A stretch of 12,236 nucleotides of DNA from Clostridia bacterium (GTDB taxonomy: Bacteria > Bacillota > Sulfobacillia > SLMV01). Below are positions 1 through 5,847 of this stretch, piece by piece. A program made the position numbers and the translations under genes. Below the pieces are notes generated by a model. It had not been told where the DNA came from. It searched no databases and saw only the letters and a program-made list of their open reading frames with translations. Positions within the stretch are counted from its first letter, which is position 1; each line of letters begins with the position of its first letter. The DNA is taken from positions 1 through 12,236 of the forward strand of contig SLMV01000070.1 in assembly GCA_007133365.1 (NCBI GenBank), written 5' to 3'.

Positions 1-554
1 CCCGGCGACGTCCGATCCATCAGCGCCAGTCGCCGCGCCACCTCCGTTTGAAGCTCCGCTTGGAATTTGCGAATCACATCAGCACCTTGCTCGGGCGCCA
101 AATAGGAGAGGATCAGTGCGATGGTCTGGGGGTGTTCATCCTGAAGAAAGTTCAATAATTGTTCCGGATCCATCCGACGAAGAAGCGCAAAGGGTCGGGT
201 TTGTAAATTCGTGCTTAACCGGGTAATGATTTCCACGGCGCGTTGGTTACCCACGGCCTCCTCGAGTATTTTACGGGCGTAATCCACCCCACCTTGAGAG
301 ACATATTTCTGAGCCGTGGCGATACTCGCGAACTCCTCTAACACCGCATCCCGCACTTCGGCCGGCACATGATCGATGCTTGCGATCTCCATGCTAATCC
401 GCTCGATTTCTTCATCGCCGAAATGCTTCATGACGTTCGCCGCAACATCGCTTCCCAAGGTGATCATCAAGACCGCGGCTTTCTGATCCCCCGTCAACGT
501 GTCCGTGTTGAGCGCTTTCTGAGGTTCGCGTCCCCGCATCGGATTCTTTGCCAT
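1..554 (-). CDS. fliG: FliG, flagellar motor switch protein (5' part, cut by window edge)
   Basis: FliG is the rotor protein of the C ring. It binds the MS ring through its N-terminal domain and contacts the stator through its C-terminal domain. The ATG at 552-554 opens 184 codons that run off the left edge, roughly the first half of a protein usually about 335 residues long. Residues 18-110 match the FliF-binding N-terminal domain (TGDQKAAVLMITLG, then HFGDEEIERISMEIA). The middle domain starts near residue 125 and carries the conserved EHPQTIALILSYL stretch (140-152). The start is supported by a purine-rich GGAAGG about 10 nt upstream. An in-frame ATG at codon 6 is less likely because it is further from this site. 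The gene lies 27 nt after fliF, as in other flagellar operons of this phylum. The torque-generating C-terminal domain is outside the window. Confidence 0.96.
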   Translation of the reverse strand, partial: MAKNPMRGREPQKALNTDTLTGDQKAAVLMITLGSDVAANVMKHFGDEEIERISMEIASIDHVPAEVRDAVLEEFASIATAQKYVSQGGVDYARKILEEAVGNQRAVEIITRLSTNLQTRPFALLRRMDPEQLLNFLQDEHPQTIALILSYLAPEQGADVIRKFQAELQTEVARRLALMDRTSP

Positions 555-581
555 GGCTAATCGTCCTTCCACCCTTTGCAT

Positions 582-2165
582 TCATTCACGGCTACTATCC
601 CCTTCCTCCGCCATCCAGGCCCGGGCCAAATCTGCAATTCGCCGAGGATTCTCCTCCGCCATTTCAATCGCCGAACGTCGAAGGCCATTGTCAGTGCCCA
701 CGGCATCCAACAAAACCCGACGTTGTTGTTCCGTATGCGGATGAGGGGGCACTGGGAAATCCTCGTCCGGCCAGTCATCTTGAGCAGGCGCCGCTTTGCC
801 GGCAGAACGTCGAGCGTAAAGACCCAAAACTAGGCCCACCAATACCGCGAGAAGCACCCCCCCGACGAGGTAGTAACTTCGGGGAATGGGTTGGACCGGC
901 ACCTCGGCTGCCGGGTCGGAGAAATCGTCGCCGATGCGGTCCGCCAACGTGGTGTCAAAGGGCATGCCGGAGACATTGATCTGATCATCCCGCCCCTCAT
1001 CCGTCCCGAGGGCAGCCGCCACCACGTCGGTAAACATCGCGGACTCGTCGTCGGTCAATTCATCGTTGATGACCACCGCGACGCTTAGACGGTCCACCGC
1101 GCCTGGCGCCACGGTCAATAACTCGGTCGTTCGATTCACCACGGTGTTTTGGTGGGTTTCAATGCGTTGGTATTCGGACTCGCCAGCGCCCTCGGCTGCG
1201 GGATAACCCGGCACATTAGAATCCGCACCGGCACCGGCTTCAAAGTCTGCCGACGTGCCCGAATAACGCTCTTCAATTTGTTCGAGATTGGTTACCAATC
1301 CATCACCATCTGCAATGGGTTCAAATAGTTCGTATTCGACCTGACGTTGATCAAAATTGAGATCCGCCGTGACCTGCACCGCCGCATTTCCAGGTCCGAC
1401 GACCTGTTCTAATAACGCATGAATTTGATTCTTCATCACCGACTGAAACTCTAATTGCAAACCCAAATTTGACTGGGCCCCTCCGGTGAGCGCATCCTGC
1501 TGTTCAGCTAAATCCGATAACACGCTTCCCTGAGTGTCCACGACCGTCACCCGTTCGGGCTCCAACCCTTTGACACCCGATGCGACCAAATTCATCACGC
1601 CTCGAACGCCTTCTTGGCTTAACTCCCTTCTTTGGGCCATCTCTAAAAAGATAGAGGCCGTCGCGGGATCTTGTTGGGCGATGAAGGCACTCTCCTCCGG
1701 CAAGACAATATGCACACGGGCACGCTGCACCTCATCTAACCCCTCGATGGTGCGGGCCAACTCACCTTGTAAAGCCCGGATGTAAGCGATATGACGATCG
1801 AAATCAGTCGCCCCCATCGGCATTTCCTCCATCAATTCGAATCCCACCACGCCCCCACTGGGAAGCCCCAGGGCGGCCAAATCGAGTCGAAGTTCGTGGA
1901 CCCGATCCGGTGGTACGAGCAACGTATGATCGCGGGAAACCTCATAGGGGATTCGGTGTTCATCAAAATATTCTTTGATTGCCGCCGCATCCTCTCGGGT
2001 CAAATCCGAGTACAAAGGAGCGTAATCATGACCCGATCGTGTCGTCAAAAGCGAGCCTAAACTAAGCGCCAAAACGATGCTGGCAATTGCACCGATTGCC
2101 AGTGCTTTTTCCCAGGGTTGCGCGTTGCCCCACCAGTTGTTCCATTTCTCCGCCCATCCAGTCAC
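582..2165 (-). CDS. fliF: FliF, flagellar MS-ring protein
   Basis: FliF forms the membrane-embedded MS ring on which rod, export gate and C ring assemble. The protein has 527 residues, a normal length. A first membrane helix lies at about 21-41, followed by the YscJ/FliF-type ring-building region (about 45-225, with YAPLYSDL and ARVHIVLPEESAF) and the FliF C-terminal periplasmic domain (about 250-420, with a low-complexity G/A/E-rich insert near 305-330). A second membrane helix lies at about 431-450. The cytoplasmic tail ends in RRIADLARAWMAEE (508-521), which resembles the known FliG-binding end of FliF. The start is a GTG at 2163-2165, placed about 7 nt after a GAGGGGG Shine-Dalgarno. It follows fliE by 16 nt and precedes fliG by 27 nt, so all are probably on one transcript. 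Confidence 0.97.
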   Translation of the reverse strand: MTGWAEKWNNWWGNAQPWEKALAIGAIASIVLALSLGSLLTTRSGHDYAPLYSDLTREDAAAIKEYFDEHRIPYEVSRDHTLLVPPDRVHELRLDLAALGLPSGGVVGFELMEEMPMGATDFDRHIAYIRALQGELARTIEGLDEVQRARVHIVLPEESAFIAQQDPATASIFLEMAQRRELSQEGVRGVMNLVASGVKGLEPERVTVVDTQGSVLSDLAEQQDALTGGAQSNLGLQLEFQSVMKNQIHALLEQVVGPGNAAVQVTADLNFDQRQVEYELFEPIADGDGLVTNLEQIEERYSGTSADFEAGAGADSNVPGYPAAEGAGESEYQRIETHQNTVVNRTTELLTVAPGAVDRLSVAVVINDELTDDESAMFTDVVAAALGTDEGRDDQINVSGMPFDTTLADRIGDDFSDPAAEVPVQPIPRSYYLVGGVLLAVLVGLVLGLYARRSAGKAAPAQDDWPDEDFPVPPHPHTEQQRRVLLDAVGTDNGLRRSAIEMAEENPRRIADLARAWMAEEGDSSRE

Positions 2166-2181
2166 GACGTGTCCCCCTCGA

Positions 2182-2511
2182 TCACAATGACATCCTCATC
2201 ACTTGTTCGTACGCATCCAGCGCATCCTGGCGAACCTTTAGTACCGTACCCATGGCCAAATTGGCCTGCTCCGAGGTCATGACCGCACCCAAAATGTCAT
2301 CGGTCTTGCCTAGGGCGAGATCATGCGTGGCCTGCTCGGCGGCCAGTTCCACCTGATTGAGGTCCGAAAGCGCCTGGGCCATCATCTGACCAAAACTGGA
2401 TCCGACAGCACCGGCGGCTCCTGGGTTGTTCGTTTCGGTGGGGCTTGGTGCTCGAACCGGCGCCGCGTTTGAAAACGCAGAATTTGTCAACGAATGAATT
2501 CCCTCATGCAT
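2182..2511 (-). CDS. fliE: FliE, flagellar hook-basal body junction protein
   Basis: FliE is a small protein that links the MS ring to the proximal rod and is exported by the flagellar type III system. This one has 109 residues, close to the usual 100-110. The N-terminal third is flexible and rich in P, T, N and A. The C-terminal half carries the family signature: SSFGQMMAQALSDLNQVE, then a predicted helix, and VLKVRQDALDAYEQVMRMSL at the end, matching the conserved VRNKVLDAYQEIMRM block of FliE. The ATG at 2509-2511 is preceded by AGGAG about 10 nt upstream, overlapping the TGA of flgC, so translation may be coupled. It has no signal peptide, as expected for a type III export substrate. Confidence 0.95.
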   Translation of the reverse strand: MHEGIHSLTNSAFSNAAPVRAPSPTETNNPGAAGAVGSSFGQMMAQALSDLNQVELAAEQATHDLALGKTDDILGAVMTSEQANLAMGTVLKVRQDALDAYEQVMRMSL

Positions 2512-2524
2512 AACGCTTCACTCC

Positions 2525-2995
2525 TCATCGACCCATTTGGGTCGTCGTGATAATCATGTTTTTGTTGGCATCAAACACTGCACTATTGGCTTGATAACTC
2601 CGACTGACCGCCATCAAATCGGTCATCTCTTTCAATACGTTGACGTTGGGATACGCGACATAACCATCTTCATCTGCATCGGGATGCTCGGGATCATAGT
2701 CAAGTTCGGGTGGCGTGGGATCGCGGCGAACCGAGGCGACCTCGACCCCGCCCTCAGCGGGCACTCCCCCGGCAAAGGCCCCGACGAGGGGCAAACCTCC
2801 GAGCTGCTCACTTAAGCGAAGCTGAAAGTCTTGACGGCGTGGATCCATCGGCTGCAAACTGACGGAACGTCGCTGATAGGGGCCGCCGGCTTGGGTTTGG
2901 GTACTCTGGGCGTTGGCCATGTTGTTGGCGATGACGTCCATGCGAAACCGCTCCGCCGTCAATGCCGAACCCGGGATATTTAAAGAACGAAACAT
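2525..2995 (-). CDS. flgC: FlgC, flagellar basal-body rod protein
   Basis: FlgC is one of the proximal rod proteins assembled outside the membrane through the flagellar export gate. The 156-residue product is about the usual size. The N-terminal helix contains the rod/hook signature (residues 7-28, IPGSALTAERFRMDVIANNMAN), and the following segment GGPYQRRSVSLQP is typical of FlgC. The C-terminal helix YPNVNVLKEMTDLMAVSRSYQANSAVFDANKNM matches the conserved FlgBC/FlgG-type C-terminal coiled-coil region, in which the rod proteins pack against one another. The ATG at 2993-2995 follows an AGGAGAGGTG Shine-Dalgarno, and the gap to flgB is 13 nt. Nothing is unusual about it. Confidence 0.96.
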   Translation of the reverse strand: MFRSLNIPGSALTAERFRMDVIANNMANAQSTQTQAGGPYQRRSVSLQPMDPRRQDFQLRLSEQLGGLPLVGAFAGGVPAEGGVEVASVRRDPTPPELDYDPEHPDADEDGYVAYPNVNVLKEMTDLMAVSRSYQANSAVFDANKNMIITTTQMGR

Positions 2996-3008
2996 AGTGT
3001 CACCTCTC

Positions 3009-3359
3009 CTAACGCCGCACGATCGAGTGGTACATGTCCATTTTTCGGTTAACCTGAGAAAGGAGTGAACGATACTGGAGTGCGTTTTGCATAAGATGAA
3101 TCATTTCACCTTCGAGATCGACGCTGTTTTGGTCGGAGCGCATTCGCCTGCGGCCATCACTTTGGATATGCTCCGTCGGCAGGGTCGCTCCCTCGTTCGA
3201 TGCTTGGGCCATGTAGGCATCGAAGTCGAGGTGCTTGGTCCGATAACCGGGCGTGTTGATATTGGCAATATTGTCGGAGATGACCGATTGGCGGGCCCAA
3301 AGTCCCCGCAAAGCTTGCCGCGCCGTTTCAAGATTGACATTGACTGACATCGGGCTCAT
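3009..3359 (-). CDS. flgB: FlgB, flagellar basal-body rod protein
   Basis: FlgB is the most membrane-proximal rod protein and usually the first gene of the Bacillota flagellar operon, as here. I place the start at the ATG at 3357-3359, giving 116 residues, because an AGGGGG Shine-Dalgarno sits about 8 nt upstream. The same frame stays open to 3446, but the extra residues resemble no FlgB and overlap the regulatory leader. A second ATG at 3348-3350 is a possible alternative. The rod-protein signature ISDNIANINTPGYRTK lies at about 27-42, and the C-terminal NSVDLEGEMIHLMQNALQYRSL is the conserved FlgB end. At 116 residues it is somewhat shorter than the roughly 130 common in the family, mainly in the middle. 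Expression is probably controlled by the upstream riboswitch-like leader. Confidence 0.94.
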   Translation of the reverse strand: MSPMSVNVNLETARQALRGLWARQSVISDNIANINTPGYRTKHLDFDAYMAQASNEGATLPTEHIQSDGRRRMRSDQNSVDLEGEMIHLMQNALQYRSLLSQVNRKMDMYHSIVRR

Positions 3360-3360
3360 G

Positions 3361-3375
3361 GAAATCCCCCTACTC
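3361..3375 (-). promoter_or_regulatory. flgB Shine-Dalgarno region, which fixes the start and can be masked
   Basis: The minus strand reads GAGTAGGGGGATTTC immediately before the ATG at 3359 (plus one further C). The AGGGGG at 3366-3371 is the only good ribosome-binding site near flgB and decides the start. Its GGGGA (3365-3369) is complementary to a UCCCC at 3408-3412 in the leader, so it could be hidden by pairing. A small ACUC/GAGU stem (3386-3389 with 3372-3375) lies just in front of it. Confidence 0.7.
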
Positions 3376-3407
3376 GTTTTCGTTTGAGTCGGCTGCAGAA
3401 GACCGGT

Positions 3408-3417
3408 GGGGAAAAGG
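3408..3417 (-). promoter_or_regulatory. Candidate anti-Shine-Dalgarno switch strand in the flgB leader
   Basis: The minus-strand sequence CCTTTTCCCC has two possible partners. Its UCCCC (3408-3412) can pair with the GGGGA of the flgB ribosome-binding site. Its CCUUUUC (3411-3417) is perfectly complementary over 7 bases to GAAAAGG (3534-3540) at the 5' side of the riboswitch core, which includes one of the ligand-contacting positions. The two pairings share bases and are mutually exclusive, as expected of an expression platform. This is inferred from complementarity only. Confidence 0.35.
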
Positions 3418-3449
3418 TGGGTGCATCCTGAAAAAGGACACAACAAAAA

Positions 3450-3548
3450 CTGTTCTTCGGTAGCTTAAGCGACCGTGGCGCACTTGCGCTATAGGTCTTA
3501 AGCTTTGCGACTCTCGCTTTCGCCAAGAGCTGCCCTTTTCGGGAACAG
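3450..3548 (-). promoter_or_regulatory. Cyclic-di-GMP-I (GEMM-I) riboswitch aptamer upstream of the flagellar operon
   Basis: Read on the minus strand, the segment follows the GEMM-I layout. A closing stem P1 is formed by CUGUUC (3543-3548) and GAACAG (3450-3455). GGGCA (3531-3535) leads into the P2 hairpin, capped by a GAAA tetraloop (3518-3521). The junction is CGCAAAGC (3502-3509). P3 has a perfect 8-bp base, AGCUUAAG (3497-3504) with CUUAAGCU (3462-3469), then ACC/GGU and a GCGC/GCGC tip. An internal loop after CC lies where the tetraloop receptor belongs. P3 is followed directly by ACC (3459-3461). By alignment to the Vibrio cholerae Vc2 aptamer from memory, the ligand-contacting G20, A47 and C92 correspond to 3534, 3506 and 3460, all conserved. 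Oddities are the missing AA after GGGCA and a CCUAUAG rather than CCUAAG receptor strand. Known members commonly control motility genes, which fits the position before flgB. Confidence 0.75.
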
Positions 3549-3574
3549 GCTACTGCAACATAATGTATTTCTGG

Positions 3575-3600
3575 GAATGGGAGCAATCGGTTACCCATTC
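3575..3600 (-). promoter_or_regulatory. Stem-loop 5' of the riboswitch aptamer
   Basis: The minus strand has a perfect 7-bp inverted repeat, GAAUGGG (3594-3600) and CCCAUUC (3575-3581), with a 12-nt loop. A further GCUAC/GUAGC pairing (3614-3618 with 3549-3553) could enclose it and would stack directly against P1 of the aptamer. The T-content after it is low, so it is not an intrinsic terminator. Its role is unknown; it lies inside the predicted leader. Confidence 0.4.
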
Positions 3601-3639
3601 GGCCGAGACACATGTAGCATTTTGCGTCTGATACCACAG

Positions 3640-3668
3640 ATTCTACAGAAAGCGCCGCATTCCTGCAA
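3640..3668 (-). promoter_or_regulatory. Predicted housekeeping-sigma promoter of the flgB operon
   Basis: On the minus strand TTGCAG (3663-3668) and TAGAAT (3640-3645) are separated by exactly 17 nt. The -10 matches the consensus at 5 of 6 positions and the -35 at 3 of 6. The weak -35 is offset by a continuous A/T-rich tract just upstream. Transcription would begin near 3632, giving a leader of about 270 nt that contains the whole riboswitch-like element. I see no clear flagellar sigma-28/sigma-D type promoter here, in line with an early flagellar operon driven by the main sigma factor. Confidence 0.55.
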
Positions 3669-3670
3669 GT

Positions 3671-3705
3671 ATCTGAAATAAATTTTTAGAATATAAAATA
3701 ACAAT
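3671..3705 (-). promoter_or_regulatory. A/T-rich UP-element-like tract with a CodY-box-like match
   Basis: This tract is almost pure A/T in otherwise GC-rich DNA and sits immediately upstream of the predicted -35, where an UP element would be. On the plus strand AATTTTTAGAATATA (3681-3695) agrees with the CodY box AATTTTCWGAAAATT at 12 of 15 positions. In such an A/T-rich tract that agreement may be accidental. Confidence 0.3.
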
Positions 3706-3881
3706 GAGGAACACTGGGATTAAATCCACGGAAAGAGCGTGTGCGGTCTCAAACTAAAACGGAAACCGGCCGAAAACCACAAGTCGGGACGCTAATTGTT
3801 TCGTCACGGCCCTAGACTCATGGTTTTACCGGTGGCCCGCGCCAAGGCGCGAGGATTTCACAAAGGTCATGCCTTTTGACG
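3706..3881. other. Intergenic tail between hslU and the flgB promoter
   Basis: No gene is visible here. Just after hslU the minus strand has a compact hairpin, CGCGC-CTTG-GCGCG (3838-3851), with a stable-looking CUUG loop but no T-run behind it. It is therefore not a standard intrinsic terminator, and some read-through from hslU into the flagellar leader is possible. An 11-nt inverted repeat, ggattaaatcc, lies at 3718-3728. The codY gene found here in Bacillus is absent, and I recognise no convincing codY remnant. Confidence 0.5.
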
Positions 3882-5282
3882 CTATAGGATGTATCGGCTT
3901 AGGTCTCGGTCCGATACGATAGAGGCCAGGGTCTTTTCCACATAATGACGATCCACGCTGATTCGAGGCACGGTATCATCCGGTGCCGAAAAGGCGATGT
4001 CCTGAAGCAGCTTTTCCATGATGGTGTGCAGCCGTCGAGCACCAATATTTTCGGTCTGATTATTGACCTCTTCGGCAATCTCGGCAATGGCATCCAAACC
4101 GTCGTCGGTAAACAAAAGCGTCACGCCGTCAACCTGAAGCAGTTCGTGATATTGATCCGTCAGCGAATGGCGCGGTTCCACCAAGATGCGTCGGAGATCC
4201 TCCTGATCAAGGGCATCCAATTCGACCCGCACCGGAAAACGTCCCTGGAGTTCCGGAATCAAATCGGCCGGCTTGTTGGTATGAAAGGCGCCCGCGGCAA
4301 TGAAAAGCATATGATCGCTCTTTACCGGGCCGTGCTTGGTCATGACCGTCGTGCCTTCCACGATCGGCAATATATCGCGTTGCACGCCTTCTCGTGAAAC
4401 GTCCGGCCCACTGCCACCCCCCTTGGTACCGGCCACCTTATCCAGTTCATCCAAAAAGATGATGCCATCATTTTCGGCCCGCTCCACCGCTTCGCGGGTC
4501 ACTTGATCCATATCAATGAGCTTTTGTGCCTCTTCCGATTCCAGAATCCGGCGCGCCTCCGAAACGGGCATGCGCTTCTTGGTCCGACGCGAAGGGAAAA
4601 GATTGCCTAGCATATCCTGCATATTAAACCCGAGTTCCTCCACACCACTCCCACTGAACACTTCGATCATGGAGGGAGAAGGGTCTTCCACCTCCATTTC
4701 AATCATTTCATCGTCCAGTTCACCGGCATCAAGTTTTCGTGCCAGCTCCCGGCGATGCTCACGGCGGCGTTGGCGCTCCGCTTGTTGGGCGGATACCTCC
4801 TCATCAGTGACCGTGGTCATTTCACGTCTTTCGGAGCGTTCGGAATAACGCTCTTGTCGTGAACTCTCGGCCGAAACCAGAAGGTCCAAAATACGTCGCC
4901 TGGCAGCCCGCTTGGCCTCGGACTGAACCCGGGCCATGGCCTCCGACTGGACCATCCGCACGGCACCATCAACGATGTCACGTATGATGGACTCGACATC
5001 CCGCCCAACATATCCGACTTCGGTAAATTTGGTCGCTTCGACTTTAATGAAGGGGGCCTTGACCAAACGCGACAATCGCCGGGCAATTTCAGTCTTTCCC
5101 ACCCCCGTTGGGCCAATCATGAGAATATTTTTGGGAAGAATTTCCTCACGAAGTGCTTCTGACAGCTGGCTTCGGCGATAACGGTTACGGAGCGCGACCG
5201 CCACCGAGCGTTTTGCGTTTCGTTGCCCCACAATATGGGCGTCAAGCGCCTCGACAATCTTTTTCGGTGTCAATTCATCCAC
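3882..5282 (-). CDS. hslU: HslU (ClpY), ATPase subunit of the HslVU protease
   Basis: HslU is the AAA+ ring that unfolds substrates and feeds them into the HslV peptidase chamber in the cytoplasm. The 466-residue protein is full length and closely follows ClpY of Bacillus. The Walker A motif GPTGVGKT is at 57-64, the pore loop GYVG at 90-93 (in TEVGYVGRDVES), the Walker B IIFLDELDK at 274-282 and the sensor-2 GARR at 414-417. The charged I-domain, rich in E, R and Q, spans about 110-235. The C-terminus SRYIL fits the HslU tail that inserts into HslV pockets to activate it. The start is a GTG at 5280-5282 behind AGGAGGG with good spacing. It follows hslV by 18 nt. In Bacillus the next gene is codY; here the flagellar leader follows. 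Confidence 0.97.
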   Translation of the reverse strand: MDELTPKKIVEALDAHIVGQRNAKRSVAVALRNRYRRSQLSEALREEILPKNILMIGPTGVGKTEIARRLSRLVKAPFIKVEATKFTEVGYVGRDVESIIRDIVDGAVRMVQSEAMARVQSEAKRAARRRILDLLVSAESSRQERYSERSERREMTTVTDEEVSAQQAERQRRREHRRELARKLDAGELDDEMIEMEVEDPSPSMIEVFSGSGVEELGFNMQDMLGNLFPSRRTKKRMPVSEARRILESEEAQKLIDMDQVTREAVERAENDGIIFLDELDKVAGTKGGGSGPDVSREGVQRDILPIVEGTTVMTKHGPVKSDHMLFIAAGAFHTNKPADLIPELQGRFPVRVELDALDQEDLRRILVEPRHSLTDQYHELLQVDGVTLLFTDDGLDAIAEIAEEVNNQTENIGARRLHTIMEKLLQDIAFSAPDDTVPRISVDRHYVEKTLASIVSDRDLSRYIL

Positions 5283-5300
5283 AATCGTGTCCCTCCTTCA

Positions 5301-5846
5301 TCATTGGGTGTCACGGTCCAAGGATTCCACCGCAATATGGGTGTTGGTGTAAATGCAAATCTCTGCCGCCGCCTCTAGCGCCGCCCGGGCGATATCGGAC
5401 GGGGTCATTGGCGTGTGCCGCGACAATACGCGGGCCGCCGCCAGGGCATATCCGGCACCGGACCCCACCGCGGTCACACCCTCATCCGGTTCGATCACTT
5501 CGCCCGCGCCGGACACCACCAAAAGATGAGAGGCATCCGCGACAATTAAGAGGGCTTCCAATCGCCGGAGCACCCGATCCGTTCGCCATTCCTTGGCCAG
5601 TTCCACCGCGGCCCGGGGCAAATTGCCTCGGTATTCGTCAATACGTCCCTCAAACTTTTCGAACAATGTCATCGCATCCGCAACCGAACCGGCAAACCCG
5701 GCCAGAACCTGATCATGGTACAGACGGCGAATCTTTCGTGCCGTGCTTTTCATGATGAGGCCATTTCCTAGCGTCACCTGTCCATCACCGGCCAGGGCCA
5801 CTTCATTCGCGCCTTGCACGCCAACGATGGTCGTCCCTTTTAACAT
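5301..5846 (-). CDS. hslV: HslV (ClpQ), peptidase subunit of the HslVU protease
   Basis: HslV is the proteasome-beta-like N-terminal-nucleophile protease that forms a double hexamer capped by HslU. The protein is 181 residues, normal for the family. The sequence begins MLKGTTIVGV, so the likely catalytic Thr is at position 5 after a four-residue leader that would be removed. The family pattern continues with LAGDGQVTLGN (19-28), KIRRLY, AGFAGSVADAMTLFEKFE and the GSGAGYALAAAR stretch near 128-139. Bacillus subtilis ClpQ uses an N-terminal Ser, so the Thr here is the more widespread state of the family. The ATG at 5844-5846 follows an excellent GGAGGAG site embedded in the last codons of xerC. 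The gap to xerC is one base, which suggests translational coupling. Confidence 0.96.
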   Translation of the reverse strand: MLKGTTIVGVQGANEVALAGDGQVTLGNGLIMKSTARKIRRLYHDQVLAGFAGSVADAMTLFEKFEGRIDEYRGNLPRAAVELAKEWRTDRVLRRLEALLIVADASHLLVVSGAGEVIEPDEGVTAVGSGAGYALAAARVLSRHTPMTPSDIARAALEAAAEICIYTNTHIAVESLDRDTQ

Positions 5847-5847
5847 C

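Noticed and set aside
548..979. Plus-strand frame of 143 codons opposite fliF
   Set aside because: It is antisense to a well-supported gene, very proline/arginine-rich, and without any domain resemblance.
3360..3446. Longer version of flgB with a 29-residue N-terminal extension
   Set aside because: The extension has no FlgB similarity and no ribosome-binding site. The internal ATG at 3359 has a good one at the right spacing.
3604..3630. Possible second GEMM-like aptamer, because GACGCAAA occurs again followed by GGGUAACCG
   Set aside because: The flanking sequence cannot form the P2 and P3 helices required, so the matching words are probably coincidental.
3356..3637. A 93-codon minus-strand frame with several cysteines between the promoter and flgB
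   Set aside because: It overlaps the riboswitch-like leader and the flgB start, resembles no protein family, and its sequence is better explained by the RNA structure.
3838..3851. CGCGC-CTTG-GCGCG hairpin as an intrinsic terminator of hslU
   Set aside because: No T-run follows on the minus strand (the next bases are GGCCACC), so it does not meet the usual pattern.
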